A stretch of DNA of 64,000 nt from Vibrio mimicus (GTDB lineage Bacteria > Pseudomonadota > Gammaproteobacteria > Enterobacterales > Vibrionaceae): assembly GCF_019048845.1 (NCBI RefSeq), contig NZ_CP077425.1:1-64000 (forward strand). The letters are read 5' to 3'. Below are positions 25,665 through 33,666 of the stretch, piece by piece (the first letter of the stretch is position 1; every line of letters starts with the position of its first letter). A program made the translations under genes and the position numbers. The notes beneath the pieces were generated by a model that was given only the letters and a program-made list of their open reading frames with translations, was not told where the DNA came from and did no database searches.

Positions 25665-25786
25665 TAACAAACGCCTCAAGAGGGACTGTCAACGCGTGGC
25701 GTTTCCAGTCCCATTGAGCCGCGGTGGTTACAGTTGTTGTGTTTGAGTTTTGTGTTATGCGTTGCCAGCCCCTTAGGCGGGCGTTA
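25665..25786 (+). repeat. attC site 34 (VCR)
   Basis: 122 bp VCR. Confidence 0.97.
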
Positions 25787-25813
25787 TAGCGCAGGTGAAC
25801 TTTGGAGTTTCGT

Positions 25814-26269
25814 TTGAATAAAGATATCGAAAAAAAGATCTATCAAATTCGAGAGATTTTAGCTCGATTTAAGAAAGCTGACTTTCATAGTATGACTAGC
25901 TTTTATTTTTCATCAGGCTTTCCTGCTGGCTGCTGTGGAGATGCTACTGATTTACTTGGCTTATATTTATTGAAGTACCATGGTCTAGAAAGTGACTATA
26001 TTTGCGGACACGGGTTAGGAGATAACTCAAACCAGACTCACGCATGGCTAGTATGCCAAGGTTACATTATTGATATTACAGCTGATCAGTTTAACGCTGA
26101 TGGCTATGAACTACCTTCTGTCATCATTGATAAACAAAGCACATTTCATGAACGATTCGATGAAACGACCAGTCGCCCAACAAGTGTTGAATATCTCAAA
26201 GGTACTGGTATTCCAAGTGTGTTGGCAAAAGTCATGTCTGTAATGCAAGCGCGAGAAAATGCGCTATAA
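25814..26269 (+). CDS. Small transglutaminase/papain-fold-like protein
   Basis: 151 residues from a TTG at 25814 (GGAG 6 bp upstream). A Cys-His-Asp arrangement fits the transglutaminase/papain fold: C41 in FPAGCCGDATDLLGLYLL at the start of a helix, H76 in NQTHAWLV, and D87 in GYIIDITADQF. That order and spacing, and the GH/THAW motif, are what arylamine- and transglutaminase-like cysteine peptidases show. No close family is recognised and the substrate is unknown. The TAA begins the next attC. Arms GTTATAGCGCA / TGCGCTATAAC match. Confidence 0.65.
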   Translation: MNKDIEKKIYQIREILARFKKADFHSMTSFYFSSGFPAGCCGDATDLLGLYLLKYHGLESDYICGHGLGDNSNQTHAWLVCQGYIIDITADQFNADGYELPSVIIDKQSTFHERFDETTSRPTSVEYLKGTGIPSVLAKVMSVMQARENAL

Positions 26270-26388
26270 CAAACGCCTCAAGAGGGACTGTCAACGCGCG
26301 GCGTTTCCAGTCCCTATGAGCCGTGGTGGTTGCAGTTGTTGTCTTTGAGTTTAGTGTTATGCGTTGCCAGCCCCTTAGGCGGGCGTTA
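26267..26388 (+). repeat. attC site 35 (VCR)
   Basis: 122 bp VCR; first triplet is the stop of the upstream gene. Confidence 0.97.
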
Positions 26389-26407
26389 GTTGCCAATCAG
26401 CAACAAA

Positions 26408-26686
26408 TCAGTCGTTTGGAAATTTTTGTTTCTGATGTAGTACACGCATTATTCGAATTTTAGAACCATCAACCCAATACGAAACAATCATTGATATCTC
26501 AGGGATAATAAGCAATCTGCCTCTAATGCCATCACGCTGAACACCCATTAGTGGTTGCTCAAGCAAATTTTCGACTTTGGCTTCTATGAGCTCGTCCGTT
26601 TTTTCAGCGGCTGCTGGGTTAAAGTCGTAGAGAAATTCGAAAATTTTCTCACGATCATTGAGAGATGCTTCTTCCCAGAAAATCAT
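26408..26686 (-). CDS. RelE/ParE-family toxin
   Basis: 92 residues, MIFWEEASLNDREKIFEFLYDFNPAAAEKTDELIEAKVENLLEQPLMGVQRDGIRGRLLIIPEISMIVSYWVDGSKIRIMRVLHQKQKFP, a RelE/ParE fold with the R-G-R-L-L-I-I-P-x-x-S-x-I-V-x-Y strand and the final I-R-I-M-R-V-L-H-Q strand. It overlaps the antitoxin gene by 4 bp and faces against the array. Confidence 0.88.
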   Translation of the reverse strand: MIFWEEASLNDREKIFEFLYDFNPAAAEKTDELIEAKVENLLEQPLMGVQRDGIRGRLLIIPEISMIVSYWVDGSKIRIMRVLHQKQKFPND

Positions 26687-26967
26687 GCGTGGCCTCGATT
26701 TCGGATTTTAGCTTTACGTTCAGCCATTCGTGCTTTGGCGATGTCATGTTCAATGAATACTGCTTTTCCTGAGTCGAACTTCTCAAATGCTTGATTCACT
26801 TGTTCAGTTAGCCATGCATCGTGAGATAATGCCTTGCGTTGTTGCTCAGCTAATTGTTCAGTGAGTTCACGACAAGCATCGCTAAGAGTTCGACCTTGGC
26901 TTTCAGCCATTTGTTGAGCTAGACGTTTTGTTTCTTCGTCTACACGAAATTGAATTCTAGTATCCAT
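26683..26967 (-). CDS. RelB/DinJ-type antitoxin
   Basis: 94 residues. N-terminal ribbon-helix-helix (MDTRIQFRVDEETKRLAQQMAESQGRTLSDACRELTEQLAEQQ) followed by a helical tail (AWLTEQVNQAFEKFDSGKAVFIEHDIAKARM) that would block the toxin. AAGGAG lies 7 bp before the ATG at 26967. A good promoter is placed directly upstream. The pair forms an operon with the toxin at 26408-26686. Confidence 0.9.
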   Translation of the reverse strand: MDTRIQFRVDEETKRLAQQMAESQGRTLSDACRELTEQLAEQQRKALSHDAWLTEQVNQAFEKFDSGKAVFIEHDIAKARMAERKAKIRNRGHA

Positions 26968-26993
26968 GGTGAGCTCCTTTGTTGTGTGTACGA

Positions 26994-27022
26994 ATGTTAG
27001 CACTGGTATTGGTGTAGGGCAA
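26994..27022 (-). promoter_or_regulatory. Predicted promoter of the RelBE-type operon
   Basis: On the minus strand TTGCCC (27017-27022) and TAACAT (26994-26999) are 17 bp apart. The -35 box ends one base from the attC, so the cassette carries a minimal promoter. Confidence 0.6.
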
Positions 27023-27023
27023 C

Positions 27024-27145
27024 TAACAAACGCCTCAAGAGGGACTGTCAACGCGCGGCGTTTCCAGTCCCAATGAGCCGCAGTGGTTTCGGTTGTTGTG
27101 TTTGAGTTTAGTGTTATGCGTTGCCAGCCCCTTAGGCGGGCGTTA
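27024..27145 (+). repeat. attC site 36 (VCR)
   Basis: 122 bp VCR; preceding cassette arms GTTAGTTGCC / GGCAACTAAC. Confidence 0.97.
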
Positions 27146-27659
27146 TGCTTAATCCATAAAAATCAGCAGGTTGTGATTTTCGATTCCTTTGGCATTCCGT
27201 TCAGTTTTGTCGGCAATTCAATATTGTTCGTCGCTGTCTAACGAAGCGGCAATGTTTCTGGCGCTGTAACTTCTGAGTTATTGCCTCATTGGGTTGTTGA
27301 GTCTGCGCGAGGTGAGTTTTGCTCTTTCAAGTCGCTTTGAGCAGTTTGGTGCCTTTACTTATAGGCTGAAAGTCTGTCGGCAATTGAGCATTGTTTTTCG
27401 CTGCCTAATGAAACAGCAATGTATCTGTCGCTTTAAGTTTCAGCGTAATTGCCCCATTGAATTATTTTTCCTATGCGTGGTGAGTTGGTTTGTCGGAGAG
27501 GGTTTCCACATTGGCCTAGTTGCTAAATGAAAGCCTGCATTGGTCAGTTCATAGGTAAAAGTTGCGCCAGTTCTAATTCAAGGAAATTTAAAGTTTTGTT
27601 AATGATTTCAGTGGGTTATTCTTGACTGGATTCAAATGTAAAGTGTTGAAGCTTAAGCA
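27146..27659. other. Gene-less cassette, family B copy 2 (long form)
   Basis: 514 bp, no convincing gene. Contains two diverged direct repeats starting with GTCGGCAATT at 27209 and 27376 (167-bp spacing). Arms GTTATGCTTAA / TTAAGCATAAC pair over 11 bp. Confidence 0.8.
27209..27542 (+). repeat. 167-bp direct repeat, two units
   Basis: Units begin at 27209 and 27376; roughly the first 105 bp of each can be aligned by eye (GTCGGCAATT, ATTGTT, GCTGYCTAA, GCAATGT, TTGCC). The same arrangement is at 32115-32448; family B copy 1 has a single unit. Confidence 0.75.
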
Positions 27660-27781
27660 TAACAAACGCCTCAAGAGGGACTGTCAACGCGTAGCGTTTC
27701 CAGTCCCATTGAGCCGCGGTGGTTTCGGTTTTTGTGTTTGAGTTTAGCGTTATGCGTTGTCAGCCCCTTAGGCGGGCGTTA
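27660..27781 (+). repeat. attC site 37 (VCR)
   Basis: 122 bp VCR; its final TTA is the minus-strand stop codon of ccdB. Confidence 0.97.
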
Positions 27782-28096
27782 TATGCCAGTAATCAAAAAG
27801 TCGATAGCAGCGATAATCTCATCTCTGAAAGTGCTTAAGTCTGCGACGGGCTCAACTAAGATTTTGGTTGGTACACTTGCCATTTGTTGAGTAAGAATGA
27901 CAAAGTCACCTTGTTCAATATGGATCGTTGGGCACAAATGGCTTGGTGCTTTCTTTTCTAGTAAATCAAGTGGTGTAAGTGGGATCACCAATCGAGTATT
28001 GAGCGTATTGAGCAGCTCACTTTGTACGTCAACAAAATAGGGATAAGCGGTAGACGTACTTTTGTCGAGATTTTCGTAAAGGGTAAATTGAGACAT
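27779..28096 (-). CDS. ccdB: CcdB toxin
   Basis: 105 residues, MSQFTLYENLDKSTSTAYPYFVDVQSELLNTLNTRLVIPLTPLDLLEKKAPSHLCPTIHIEQGDFVILTQQMASVPTKILVEPVADLSTFRDEIIAAIDFLITGI, clearly CcdB: the YPYFVDVQS start, the LVIPL...P strand and the C-terminal helix ending W/L-x-x-G-I. CcdB traps DNA gyrase on DNA. The key C-terminal W-G-I of plasmid F CcdB is ITGI here. The stop uses the attC terminal GTTA; the start overlaps ccdA by one base (TGATG). Confidence 0.95.
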   Translation of the reverse strand: MSQFTLYENLDKSTSTAYPYFVDVQSELLNTLNTRLVIPLTPLDLLEKKAPSHLCPTIHIEQGDFVILTQQMASVPTKILVEPVADLSTFRDEIIAAIDFLITGI

Positions 28097-28341
28097 CAGA
28101 ATACTCGGTATGAATCAGAAAAAAGGCCATGTTTCTCAGTAAGTTCGTTACAAGCTTCAATGGCTTCGGCATTTTTTTCTAGCCATTCAGCTTTCAATCT
28201 AGAGGAAACTTCTTTTTCTAAGGCTTTTTCCATCGTAGCGGATAGATTGATATTAAGGCGTTTAGCTTCAGCAAGTAACTCACTGTTTAAGCTAAGATTG
28301 GTAGCCTTTTTGGGTGCTTGTGTACTAAACGTGGTTCTCAT
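28096..28341 (-). CDS. ccdA: CcdA antitoxin
   Basis: 81 residues, MRTTFSTQAPKKATNLSLNSELLAEAKRLNINLSATMEKALEKEVSSRLKAEWLEKNAEAIEACNELTEKHGLFSDSYRVF: ribbon-helix-helix N-terminus and the CcdA C-terminal ...N-x-x-x-E-K-x-G-x-F-S-D-x-Y-R-x-F motif that wraps CcdB. CGGAGT precedes the ATG at 28341 by 7 bp. A TATAAT box lies about 37 bp upstream on the minus strand. Transcribed against the array. Confidence 0.96.
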   Translation of the reverse strand: MRTTFSTQAPKKATNLSLNSELLAEAKRLNINLSATMEKALEKEVSSRLKAEWLEKNAEAIEACNELTEKHGLFSDSYRVF

Positions 28342-28398
28342 GAAGTTACTCCGTGCGTATTTTAAATGCGCATTGATTATAGTGGTAAAAATGGCATA

Positions 28399-28521
28399 TA
28401 ACAAACGCCTCAAGAGGGACTGTCAACGCGCGGCGTTTCCAGTCCCATTGAGCCGCGGTGGTTACGGTGGTTGTGTTTGGGTTCGGTTGTTATGCGTTGT
28501 CAGCCCCTTAGGCGGGCGTTA
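28399..28521 (+). repeat. attC site 38 (VCR)
   Basis: 123 bp VCR; ccd cassette arms GTTATATGCCA / TGGCATATAAC. Confidence 0.97.
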
Positions 28522-28643
28522 TGTTCTCTATCTGAAAATCGTCACATTATTGCAGGCAATTTGTTGCCCGTGAGCAAGTTTTTGCCTCGCCAATTTTCGC
28601 GTTATCATACGCTTAAAGCAGAATAAGCGAGGACGTTACAGCC

Positions 28644-29603
28644 ATGACAAAAGATATTAGTCGGTACAATATGCGTTGGGTTGAGGGGGACACTTTACCT
28701 GAAGCCCCTAAGCCTAAACTTTCTCCGAAAGAAAGGTATTTAAAGCAACTCCAAGAGAATCATCGACAATCTGAAGAAACGTGGTCTTATGTGCAAGCAA
28801 ACGAAGACCGTTATGCATTACAAAGAGCGGATGTCCTTACTCGTCGAAATGCCTCACAAATGCTTGATGACTCTCTTCGTGACTCACTAAGTTCCCAGTG
28901 TTCACTTGAAGAAGAAATGGCAAAGAATCATCAACATGTTCTTATTGCAGACTTAGAAGATGCCCATAAAATTTTGCACAACATTTGGTTGGAGTCTGGT
29001 CGTGATGTTGCTGCCATTGCTGCGAGTATCAACACTTCTAAATCCTGGTTTAACCATACAGAGCCAATGTTTAATGCCCATTCAATCGCAAAGCAATTTG
29101 GTGACATGGGTATTAAAGCCGACTTGGTTGAGAGCAAAGGTAAAACCTTTGTGGCATTTTCTGGTACGGATAAAAATGGCAAAGTTTTGAAACATGCCTT
29201 TGTAAACGGTACTCGTATCAATATGAACGGCAAAAAGTACCCATTGAACTCGTTCAAATCCATGCAAGCAGGATTCAGTCCCAAATCAAAATCGGCCAAT
29301 TTTAAAGGTGCAGCCGCATTAACATTTGTGGTGTCGGCAAGTATAGCGACAACTGATCTGGTGTTTAAAGATGATTATCATCTGGTTAATTGGTTTGGGA
29401 ATGTTGGCTCAGACATGTTTAAAGCTCTAGTACAGTTTGGCGCTGGAGAGGCGGCATTACTTGCAATGGCCACATTCGGTCAGCCTTTGATTTTAGGGGC
29501 ACTAGCTTGTGTTGCAGTTTATATGATTGTCGAATTTGCATGGGATCATTTTGAAATCTCCCCCAAAGTTGTGAAGGTGCTAGAAAATGTCGCCGAAAAA
29601 TAA
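28644..29603 (+). CDS. Putative pore-forming effector-like protein
   Basis: 319 residues, not recognised as a named family. Residues 1-215 are polar and helical with no signal peptide. Two hydrophobic stretches follow at about 221-242 (KGAAALTFVVSASIATTDLV) and 257-297 (MFKALVQFGAGEAALLAMAT...LACVAVYMIVEFAW), a hydrophobic hairpin near the C-terminus as in colicin-type channel formers and some type VI effectors. The next gene overlaps it by 17 bp and encodes a multi-span membrane protein that looks like an immunity protein. The 122-bp leader suggests a private promoter. Toxin function is inferred from layout only. Confidence 0.65.
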   Translation: MTKDISRYNMRWVEGDTLPEAPKPKLSPKERYLKQLQENHRQSEETWSYVQANEDRYALQRADVLTRRNASQMLDDSLRDSLSSQCSLEEEMAKNHQHVLIADLEDAHKILHNIWLESGRDVAAIAASINTSKSWFNHTEPMFNAHSIAKQFGDMGIKADLVESKGKTFVAFSGTDKNGKVLKHAFVNGTRINMNGKKYPLNSFKSMQAGFSPKSKSANFKGAAALTFVVSASIATTDLVFKDDYHLVNWFGNVGSDMFKALVQFGAGEAALLAMATFGQPLILGALACVAVYMIVEFAWDHFEISPKVVKVLENVAEK

Positions 29604-30015
29604 AGTGCGTTTAGCTGGACTATTTCTGTTGCTATTACTTATTCCATCTTGGGCATGGGTCAGTTATCAGCTATTTCAAGATTATCTTGCATTACTCAAC
29701 CGAGCCCCAGTTGTAAGATTATCTGTTATTACATTATGGCTTCCTATTGGTTTCTTAGGTGTTGTCTTATCGTTGTTGGCAATGTCACCTAAGGCATTGT
29801 TATACGGCAAGAAAACTAATGAGATTTATTCACCTAAAACACAGCAGTTAGCCAACAAGGTCAGTATTTATTTTGCATTAGCAGGAGTAGCATTTGCCGC
29901 AGGTTGGACGTATCACTCTATAGATTTGTTAGAACGATATGGTTATGTCTACAGCAGGGATCTAACCAATATAACTCCAACAGGTATTCATTTGATGTAT
30001 GTACGAGCAAATTGA
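29587..30015 (+). CDS. DUF1240-like membrane protein, putative immunity protein
   Basis: 142 residues with three hydrophobic segments, about 10-33 (LAGLFLLLLLIPSWAWVSYQLF), 43-66 (LSVITLWLPIGFLGVVLSLLAM) and 92-108 (VSIYFALAGVAFAAGWTY). The start MSPKNKVRLAG and the overall pattern resemble DUF1240 inner-membrane proteins, several of which sit beside bacteriocin-like genes. Start at 29587 overlaps the end of the upstream gene, implying coupled translation. Immunity against a pore-former is a plausible reading, not shown. Confidence 0.68.
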   Translation: MSPKNKVRLAGLFLLLLLIPSWAWVSYQLFQDYLALLNRAPVVRLSVITLWLPIGFLGVVLSLLAMSPKALLYGKKTNEIYSPKTQQLANKVSIYFALAGVAFAAGWTYHSIDLLERYGYVYSRDLTNITPTGIHLMYVRAN

Positions 30016-30039
30016 ATCGAACAACTTTAGGCACGAACA

Positions 30040-30162
30040 TAACAAACGCCTCAAGAGGGACTGTCAACGCGCGGCGTTTCCAGTCCCAATGAGCCACGGT
30101 GGTTGGAGTTGTTGTTTTTGAGTTTAGTGGTAATGCGTTGCCAGCCCCTTAGGCGGGCGTTA
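30040..30162 (+). repeat. attC site 39 (VCR)
   Basis: 123 bp VCR; preceding cassette arms GTTATGTTC / GAACATAAC. Confidence 0.97.
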
Positions 30163-30177
30163 TAACGCGGGAGAGTT

Positions 30178-30954
30178 ATGAGTACAAAAGATCTATCGAA
30201 AATGGGCTCGGCACGAGTCTCTATTGAAGAATTTGGTAGTTCCCTTTGTATCCATAAGCAAAATGCTTCTGATGTAGAGGTGAATTTTTACCAACATGCA
30301 GCTTCAAAGCTCAAGGGAGTGAATGTTCCCAAACTTTATAAGGTGCAAGATAAGGATCTCTTTATTGAGCTTATTCCTAATCGAGTGACATTAAAGGAAC
30401 TGCAAACCAATTCGAGCGTATTTGAGCAATTGGCTAGTATTCATTGTTCAAAATATAAACCTTGTTTTAGTACCAAAGAGCATCATTGGTCAGCTATTTC
30501 AACAGAGTCAGCTCTTGAGGCCTTAAGCCTTCCTCGCTCTTCTCAAAGTACGATAGTATCAATACAAGCTTTGTCTCAGGTTCTATTTGAGCATTCAGGC
30601 TTAATTTCGGGCGATACAAATGATGGAAATTGGGGCATCAGACAAAATGGTGAACTGGTGCTGTTTGACTGGGAGCGTTTTGGTTATGGCAGCCCAGCAA
30701 TTGATTTGGCTCCCTTAGTACAAGGTTTGGGCTCAATGGATGAGTACGCTTCGATTCTCGAGCGATACACCCAACACAATTCATCATTTGCAGCGGATGA
30801 GTTAACGAAGCATTTGGTTATTGCAAAGTGTTGGATAGTTATTGAGGTAGTTAACATACTGATAAGTCGCAATAAACCTGAAGCAGCAACATATATAGAC
30901 TGGTATCAAAAGAATGTACCTGCTTGGTTAAGTGCGGTAGAAAATGCGTTATAA
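30178..30954 (+). CDS. Aminoglycoside phosphotransferase/choline kinase-like protein, copy 1
   Basis: 258 residues of the APH/choline-kinase fold. The catalytic loop is LISGDTNDGNWGI: the usual H-x-D-x4-N becomes S-G-D-x4-N, keeping the Asp and Asn but losing His; the Mg-binding Asp follows in LVLFDWERFGYGSPAIDLAPL. The nucleotide-binding N-lobe is short. Substrate is unknown. Copy 2 at 32703-33479 differs at eight residues. GGGAGAG lies 6 bp before the ATG. The TAA begins the next attC. Arms GTTATAACGC / GCGTTATAAC match. Confidence 0.85.
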   Translation: MSTKDLSKMGSARVSIEEFGSSLCIHKQNASDVEVNFYQHAASKLKGVNVPKLYKVQDKDLFIELIPNRVTLKELQTNSSVFEQLASIHCSKYKPCFSTKEHHWSAISTESALEALSLPRSSQSTIVSIQALSQVLFEHSGLISGDTNDGNWGIRQNGELVLFDWERFGYGSPAIDLAPLVQGLGSMDEYASILERYTQHNSSFAADELTKHLVIAKCWIVIEVVNILISRNKPEAATYIDWYQKNVPAWLSAVENAL

Positions 30955-31074
30955 CAAACGCCTCAAGAGGGACTGTCAACGCGTGGCGTTTCCAGTCCCA
31001 TTGAGCTGTGGTGGTTATGGTTGTTGTGTTTGAGCTTAGTTGTTATGCGTTGCCAGCCCCTTAGGCGGGCGTTA
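30952..31074 (+). repeat. attC site 40 (VCR)
   Basis: 123 bp VCR; first triplet is the stop of the kinase-like gene. Confidence 0.97.
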
Positions 31075-31088
31075 TATGCTTATAGGAT

Positions 31089-31117
31089 TTGTCTCCTAAA
31101 GGATACGCTGCTATAGT
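31089..31117 (+). promoter_or_regulatory. Predicted promoter of the DUF4160/DUF2442 operon
   Basis: TTGTCT (31089-31094), 17 bp, TATAGT (31112-31117), 30 bp before the first start codon. Confidence 0.65.
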
Positions 31118-31146
31118 CCCTTTAGAGCGATGAACTAGAGGTGGCT

Positions 31147-31416
31147 ATGCCAGAGATTGATGCCCTATTAGGCCTTTCATTTTGCTTGTACTTCTTTGAT
31201 AACAAGCAGCATAAATTGCCTCATATTCACGTTAAGTACGGTAGTTACGAGCTAATTATTGCTATTGAAACAGGTGAGTTTTTAGAGGGTTACTTACCCA
31301 ATAAGCAACGAAAACGTGCTGAAAACCATATTCTCGAACATCGAGAGCAATTGATGGTGATGTGGAATAAAGCGGTAAATGGTGAAAATCCAGGTAAGTT
31401 AGGTGATTTATGTTGA
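31147..31416 (+). CDS. DUF4160 protein, putative toxin of a toxin-antitoxin pair
   Basis: 89 residues, MPEIDALLGLSFCLYFFDNKQHKLPHIHVKYGSYELIIAIETGEFLEGYLPNKQRKRAENHILEHREQLMVMWNKAVNGE. The DUF4160 core is clear: FFDN...PHIHV, then the G-x-L-P-x-x-Q-x-K-x-x-x-x-W-x-x-x-H-x-x-x-L pattern. Such genes are regularly paired with DUF2442 genes and predicted to form a toxin-antitoxin system. GAGG precedes the ATG at 31147; it overlaps the DUF2442 gene by 7 bp. Confidence 0.88.
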   Translation: MPEIDALLGLSFCLYFFDNKQHKLPHIHVKYGSYELIIAIETGEFLEGYLPNKQRKRAENHILEHREQLMVMWNKAVNGENPGKLGDLC

Positions 31417-31931
31417 AAGTCATAGATGTTGATTTTGTCTCAGACCATACATTAGAACTGACGTTCAATGATGGTTACCAAGGCTATGCCGACTTGTCGG
31501 TATACTTTAAAAATGCACCTTTTTCAGAAATTAAAGACTTTAAACGCTTTTCCTTGACTCGTGATGGCTCGTTAAATTGGGATGGTAATGAGTTAACGGC
31601 CGCGACACTCCGTGACATAACCAAGGGCTCACAAAAGTCGGTGGAGTTAAGTTTTAATGTTCAAGAAATGGAAGCCGTCATCAAACAGGCCTCATGGGAA
31701 TCGATGATGGAGGGGCGTCCCGACATCTTGCAAGCGGCTATTCGTTCTTACGTAGAGCAGTTTGGTCATGGTCAAGTTATTGCAAAGGCGGGTATAAAAA
31801 GTCGTACGAGTGCTTATCGCTCCTTGAAGCCAGAAACAACGCCAAACTTTGGCACACTAGTTCAGTTAGGGCACGCCGTCATCGAACTAGCGAAAGATAG
31901 AACAGTGGCAAACAAGGAACCACGCATATAA
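31410..31931 (+). CDS. DUF2442 protein with C-terminal helix-turn-helix
   Basis: 173 residues. Residues 1-77 are a DUF2442 domain (MLKVIDVDFVSDHTLELTFNDGYQGYADLSVYF, then LNWDGNELTAATLRDI). The C-terminal part resembles an addiction-module helix-turn-helix (ILQAAIRSYVEQFGHGQVIAKAGIKSRTSAYRSLKPETTPNFGTLVQLGHAVIELA). It could therefore be both antitoxin and repressor of the promoter at 31089. The TAA begins the next attC. Arms GTTATATGC / GCATATAAC match. Confidence 0.88.
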   Translation: MLKVIDVDFVSDHTLELTFNDGYQGYADLSVYFKNAPFSEIKDFKRFSLTRDGSLNWDGNELTAATLRDITKGSQKSVELSFNVQEMEAVIKQASWESMMEGRPDILQAAIRSYVEQFGHGQVIAKAGIKSRTSAYRSLKPETTPNFGTLVQLGHAVIELAKDRTVANKEPRI

Positions 31932-32051
31932 CAAACGCCTCAAGAGGGACTGTCAACGCGTGGCGTTTCCAGTCCCATTGAGCCGCGGTGGTTTCGGTTG
32001 TTGTGTTTGAGTTTAGTGGTGATGCGTTGTCAGCCCCTTAGGCGGGCGTTA
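31929..32051 (+). repeat. attC site 41 (VCR)
   Basis: 123 bp VCR; first triplet is the stop of the DUF2442 gene. Confidence 0.97.
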
Positions 32052-32565
32052 TGCTTAATTCATAAAAATCAGTTGGTTGTGTTATCGATTTCTTTGGCAT
32101 TTCGTTCAGGTTTTGTCGGCAATTCAATATTGTTTTTCGCTGCCTAATGAAGCGGCAATGTGTCTGGTACTGTAAATTCTGAGTGATTGCCTCATTGAGT
32201 TTTTGAGTCTGCGCGAGGTGAGTACGGCTCTCCCAAGTCGCTTTGAGCAGTTTGGTGCCTTTACTTACGGGCTGAAAGTCTGTCGGCAATTGAGCATTGT
32301 TTTTCGCTGTCTAATGAAACAGCAATGTGTTTATCGCTGTATGTTTCAGCGTTATTGCCTCATTGAGTTGTTGTGTCCATGCGTGGTGAGTTGGTTTGTC
32401 GGAGAGGGTCTCCACATTGGCCTAGTTGCTAAATGAAAGCCTGCATTGGTCAGTTCATAGGTAAAAGTTGAGCCAGTTCTAATTCAAGGAAACTCGGAGT
32501 TTGGCCAATGATTTCAGTTGGTTATCATTGATTTGATTCAAATGTAAAGTGTTGAAGCTTGAGCC
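32052..32565. other. Gene-less cassette, family B copy 3 (long form)
   Basis: 514 bp, same length as copy 2. The left arm GTTATGCTTAA and right arm TTGAGCCTAAC no longer match fully, so the right end has drifted. Contains the two-unit repeat at 32115 and 32282. No gene seen. Confidence 0.8.
32115..32448 (+). repeat. 167-bp direct repeat, two units
   Basis: Second instance of the repeat described at 27209-27542; units begin at 32115 and 32282. Confidence 0.75.
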
Positions 32566-32687
32566 TAACAAACGCCTCAAGAGGGACTGTCAACGCGTGG
32601 CGTTTCCAGTCCCAATGAGCTGCGGTGGTTACAGTTGTTGTGTTTGAGTTTAGTGTTATGCGTTGCCAGCCCCTTAGGCGGGCGTTA
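32566..32687 (+). repeat. attC site 42 (VCR)
   Basis: 122 bp VCR. Confidence 0.97.
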
Positions 32688-32702
32688 TAACGCGGGAGAG
32701 TT

Positions 32703-33479
32703 ATGAGTACAAAAGATCTATCGAAAATGGGCTCGGCACGAGTCTCTATTGAAGAATTTGGTAGTTCCCTTTGTATCCATAAGCAAAATGCTTCTGATGT
32801 AGAGGTGAATTTTTACCAACATGCAGCTTCAACGCTCAAGGGAGTGAATGTTCCCAAACTTTATAAGGTGCAAGATAAGGATCTCTTTATTGAGCTTATT
32901 CCTAATCGAGTGACATTAAAGGAACTGCAAACCAATTCGAGCGTATTTGAGCAATTGGCTAGTATTCATTGTTCAAAATATAAACCTTGTTTTAGTACCA
33001 AAGAGCATCATTGGTCCGCTATTTCAACAGAGTCAGCTCTTGAGGCCTTAAGCCTTCCTCGTTCTTCTCAAAGTACGATAGTATCAATACAAGGTTTGTC
33101 TCAGGTTCTATTTGAGCATTCATGCTTAATTTCGGGCGATACAAATGATGGAAATTGGGGCATCAGACAAAATGGTGAACTGGTGCTGTTTGACTGGGAG
33201 CGTTTTGGTTATGGCAGCCCAGCAATTGATTTGGCTCCCTTAGTACAAGGTTTGGGCTCAATGAATGAGTACGCTTCGATTATCGAGCGATACACCCAAC
33301 ACAATTCATCATTTGCAACGGATGAGTTAACGAAGCATTTGGTTATTGCAAAGTGTTGGATAGTTATTGAGGTAGTTAACATACTGATAAGTCGCAATAA
33401 ACCTGAAGCAGCAATATATATTGACTGGTATCAAAAGAATGTACCTGCTTGGTTAGGTGCGGTAGAAAATGCGTTATAA
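32703..33479 (+). CDS. Aminoglycoside phosphotransferase/choline kinase-like protein, copy 2
   Basis: 258 residues; same start context and length as 30178-30954 with eight amino-acid differences by eye (for example STLKG for SKLKG, IQGLS for IQALS, HSCLISGD for HSGLISGD, ASIIER for ASILER, FATDE for FAADE). The catalytic loop keeps S-G-D-x4-N. The gene is intact. The two cassettes are separated by the DUF4160/DUF2442 and family B cassettes, so this is a cassette duplication rather than a tandem gene copy, and the divergence shows it is not very recent. The TAA begins the next attC. Confidence 0.85.
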   Translation: MSTKDLSKMGSARVSIEEFGSSLCIHKQNASDVEVNFYQHAASTLKGVNVPKLYKVQDKDLFIELIPNRVTLKELQTNSSVFEQLASIHCSKYKPCFSTKEHHWSAISTESALEALSLPRSSQSTIVSIQGLSQVLFEHSCLISGDTNDGNWGIRQNGELVLFDWERFGYGSPAIDLAPLVQGLGSMNEYASIIERYTQHNSSFATDELTKHLVIAKCWIVIEVVNILISRNKPEAAIYIDWYQKNVPAWLGAVENAL

Positions 33480-33599
33480 CAAACGCCTCAAGAGGGACTG
33501 TCAACGCGTAGCGTTTCCAGTCCCAATGAGCTGCGGTGGTTTCGGTTGTTGTGATTGAGTTTTTGTGTTACGCGTTGCCAGCCCCTTAGGCGGGCGTTA
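33477..33599 (+). repeat. attC site 43 (VCR)
   Basis: 123 bp VCR; first triplet is the stop of kinase-like copy 2. Confidence 0.97.
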
Positions 33600-33666
33600 T
33601 GTTGCAATTGGCTTTAGGAATGCTCTAAAGTATCGCTTCTAAACGACTAAGTAGACGATAAAGTAG

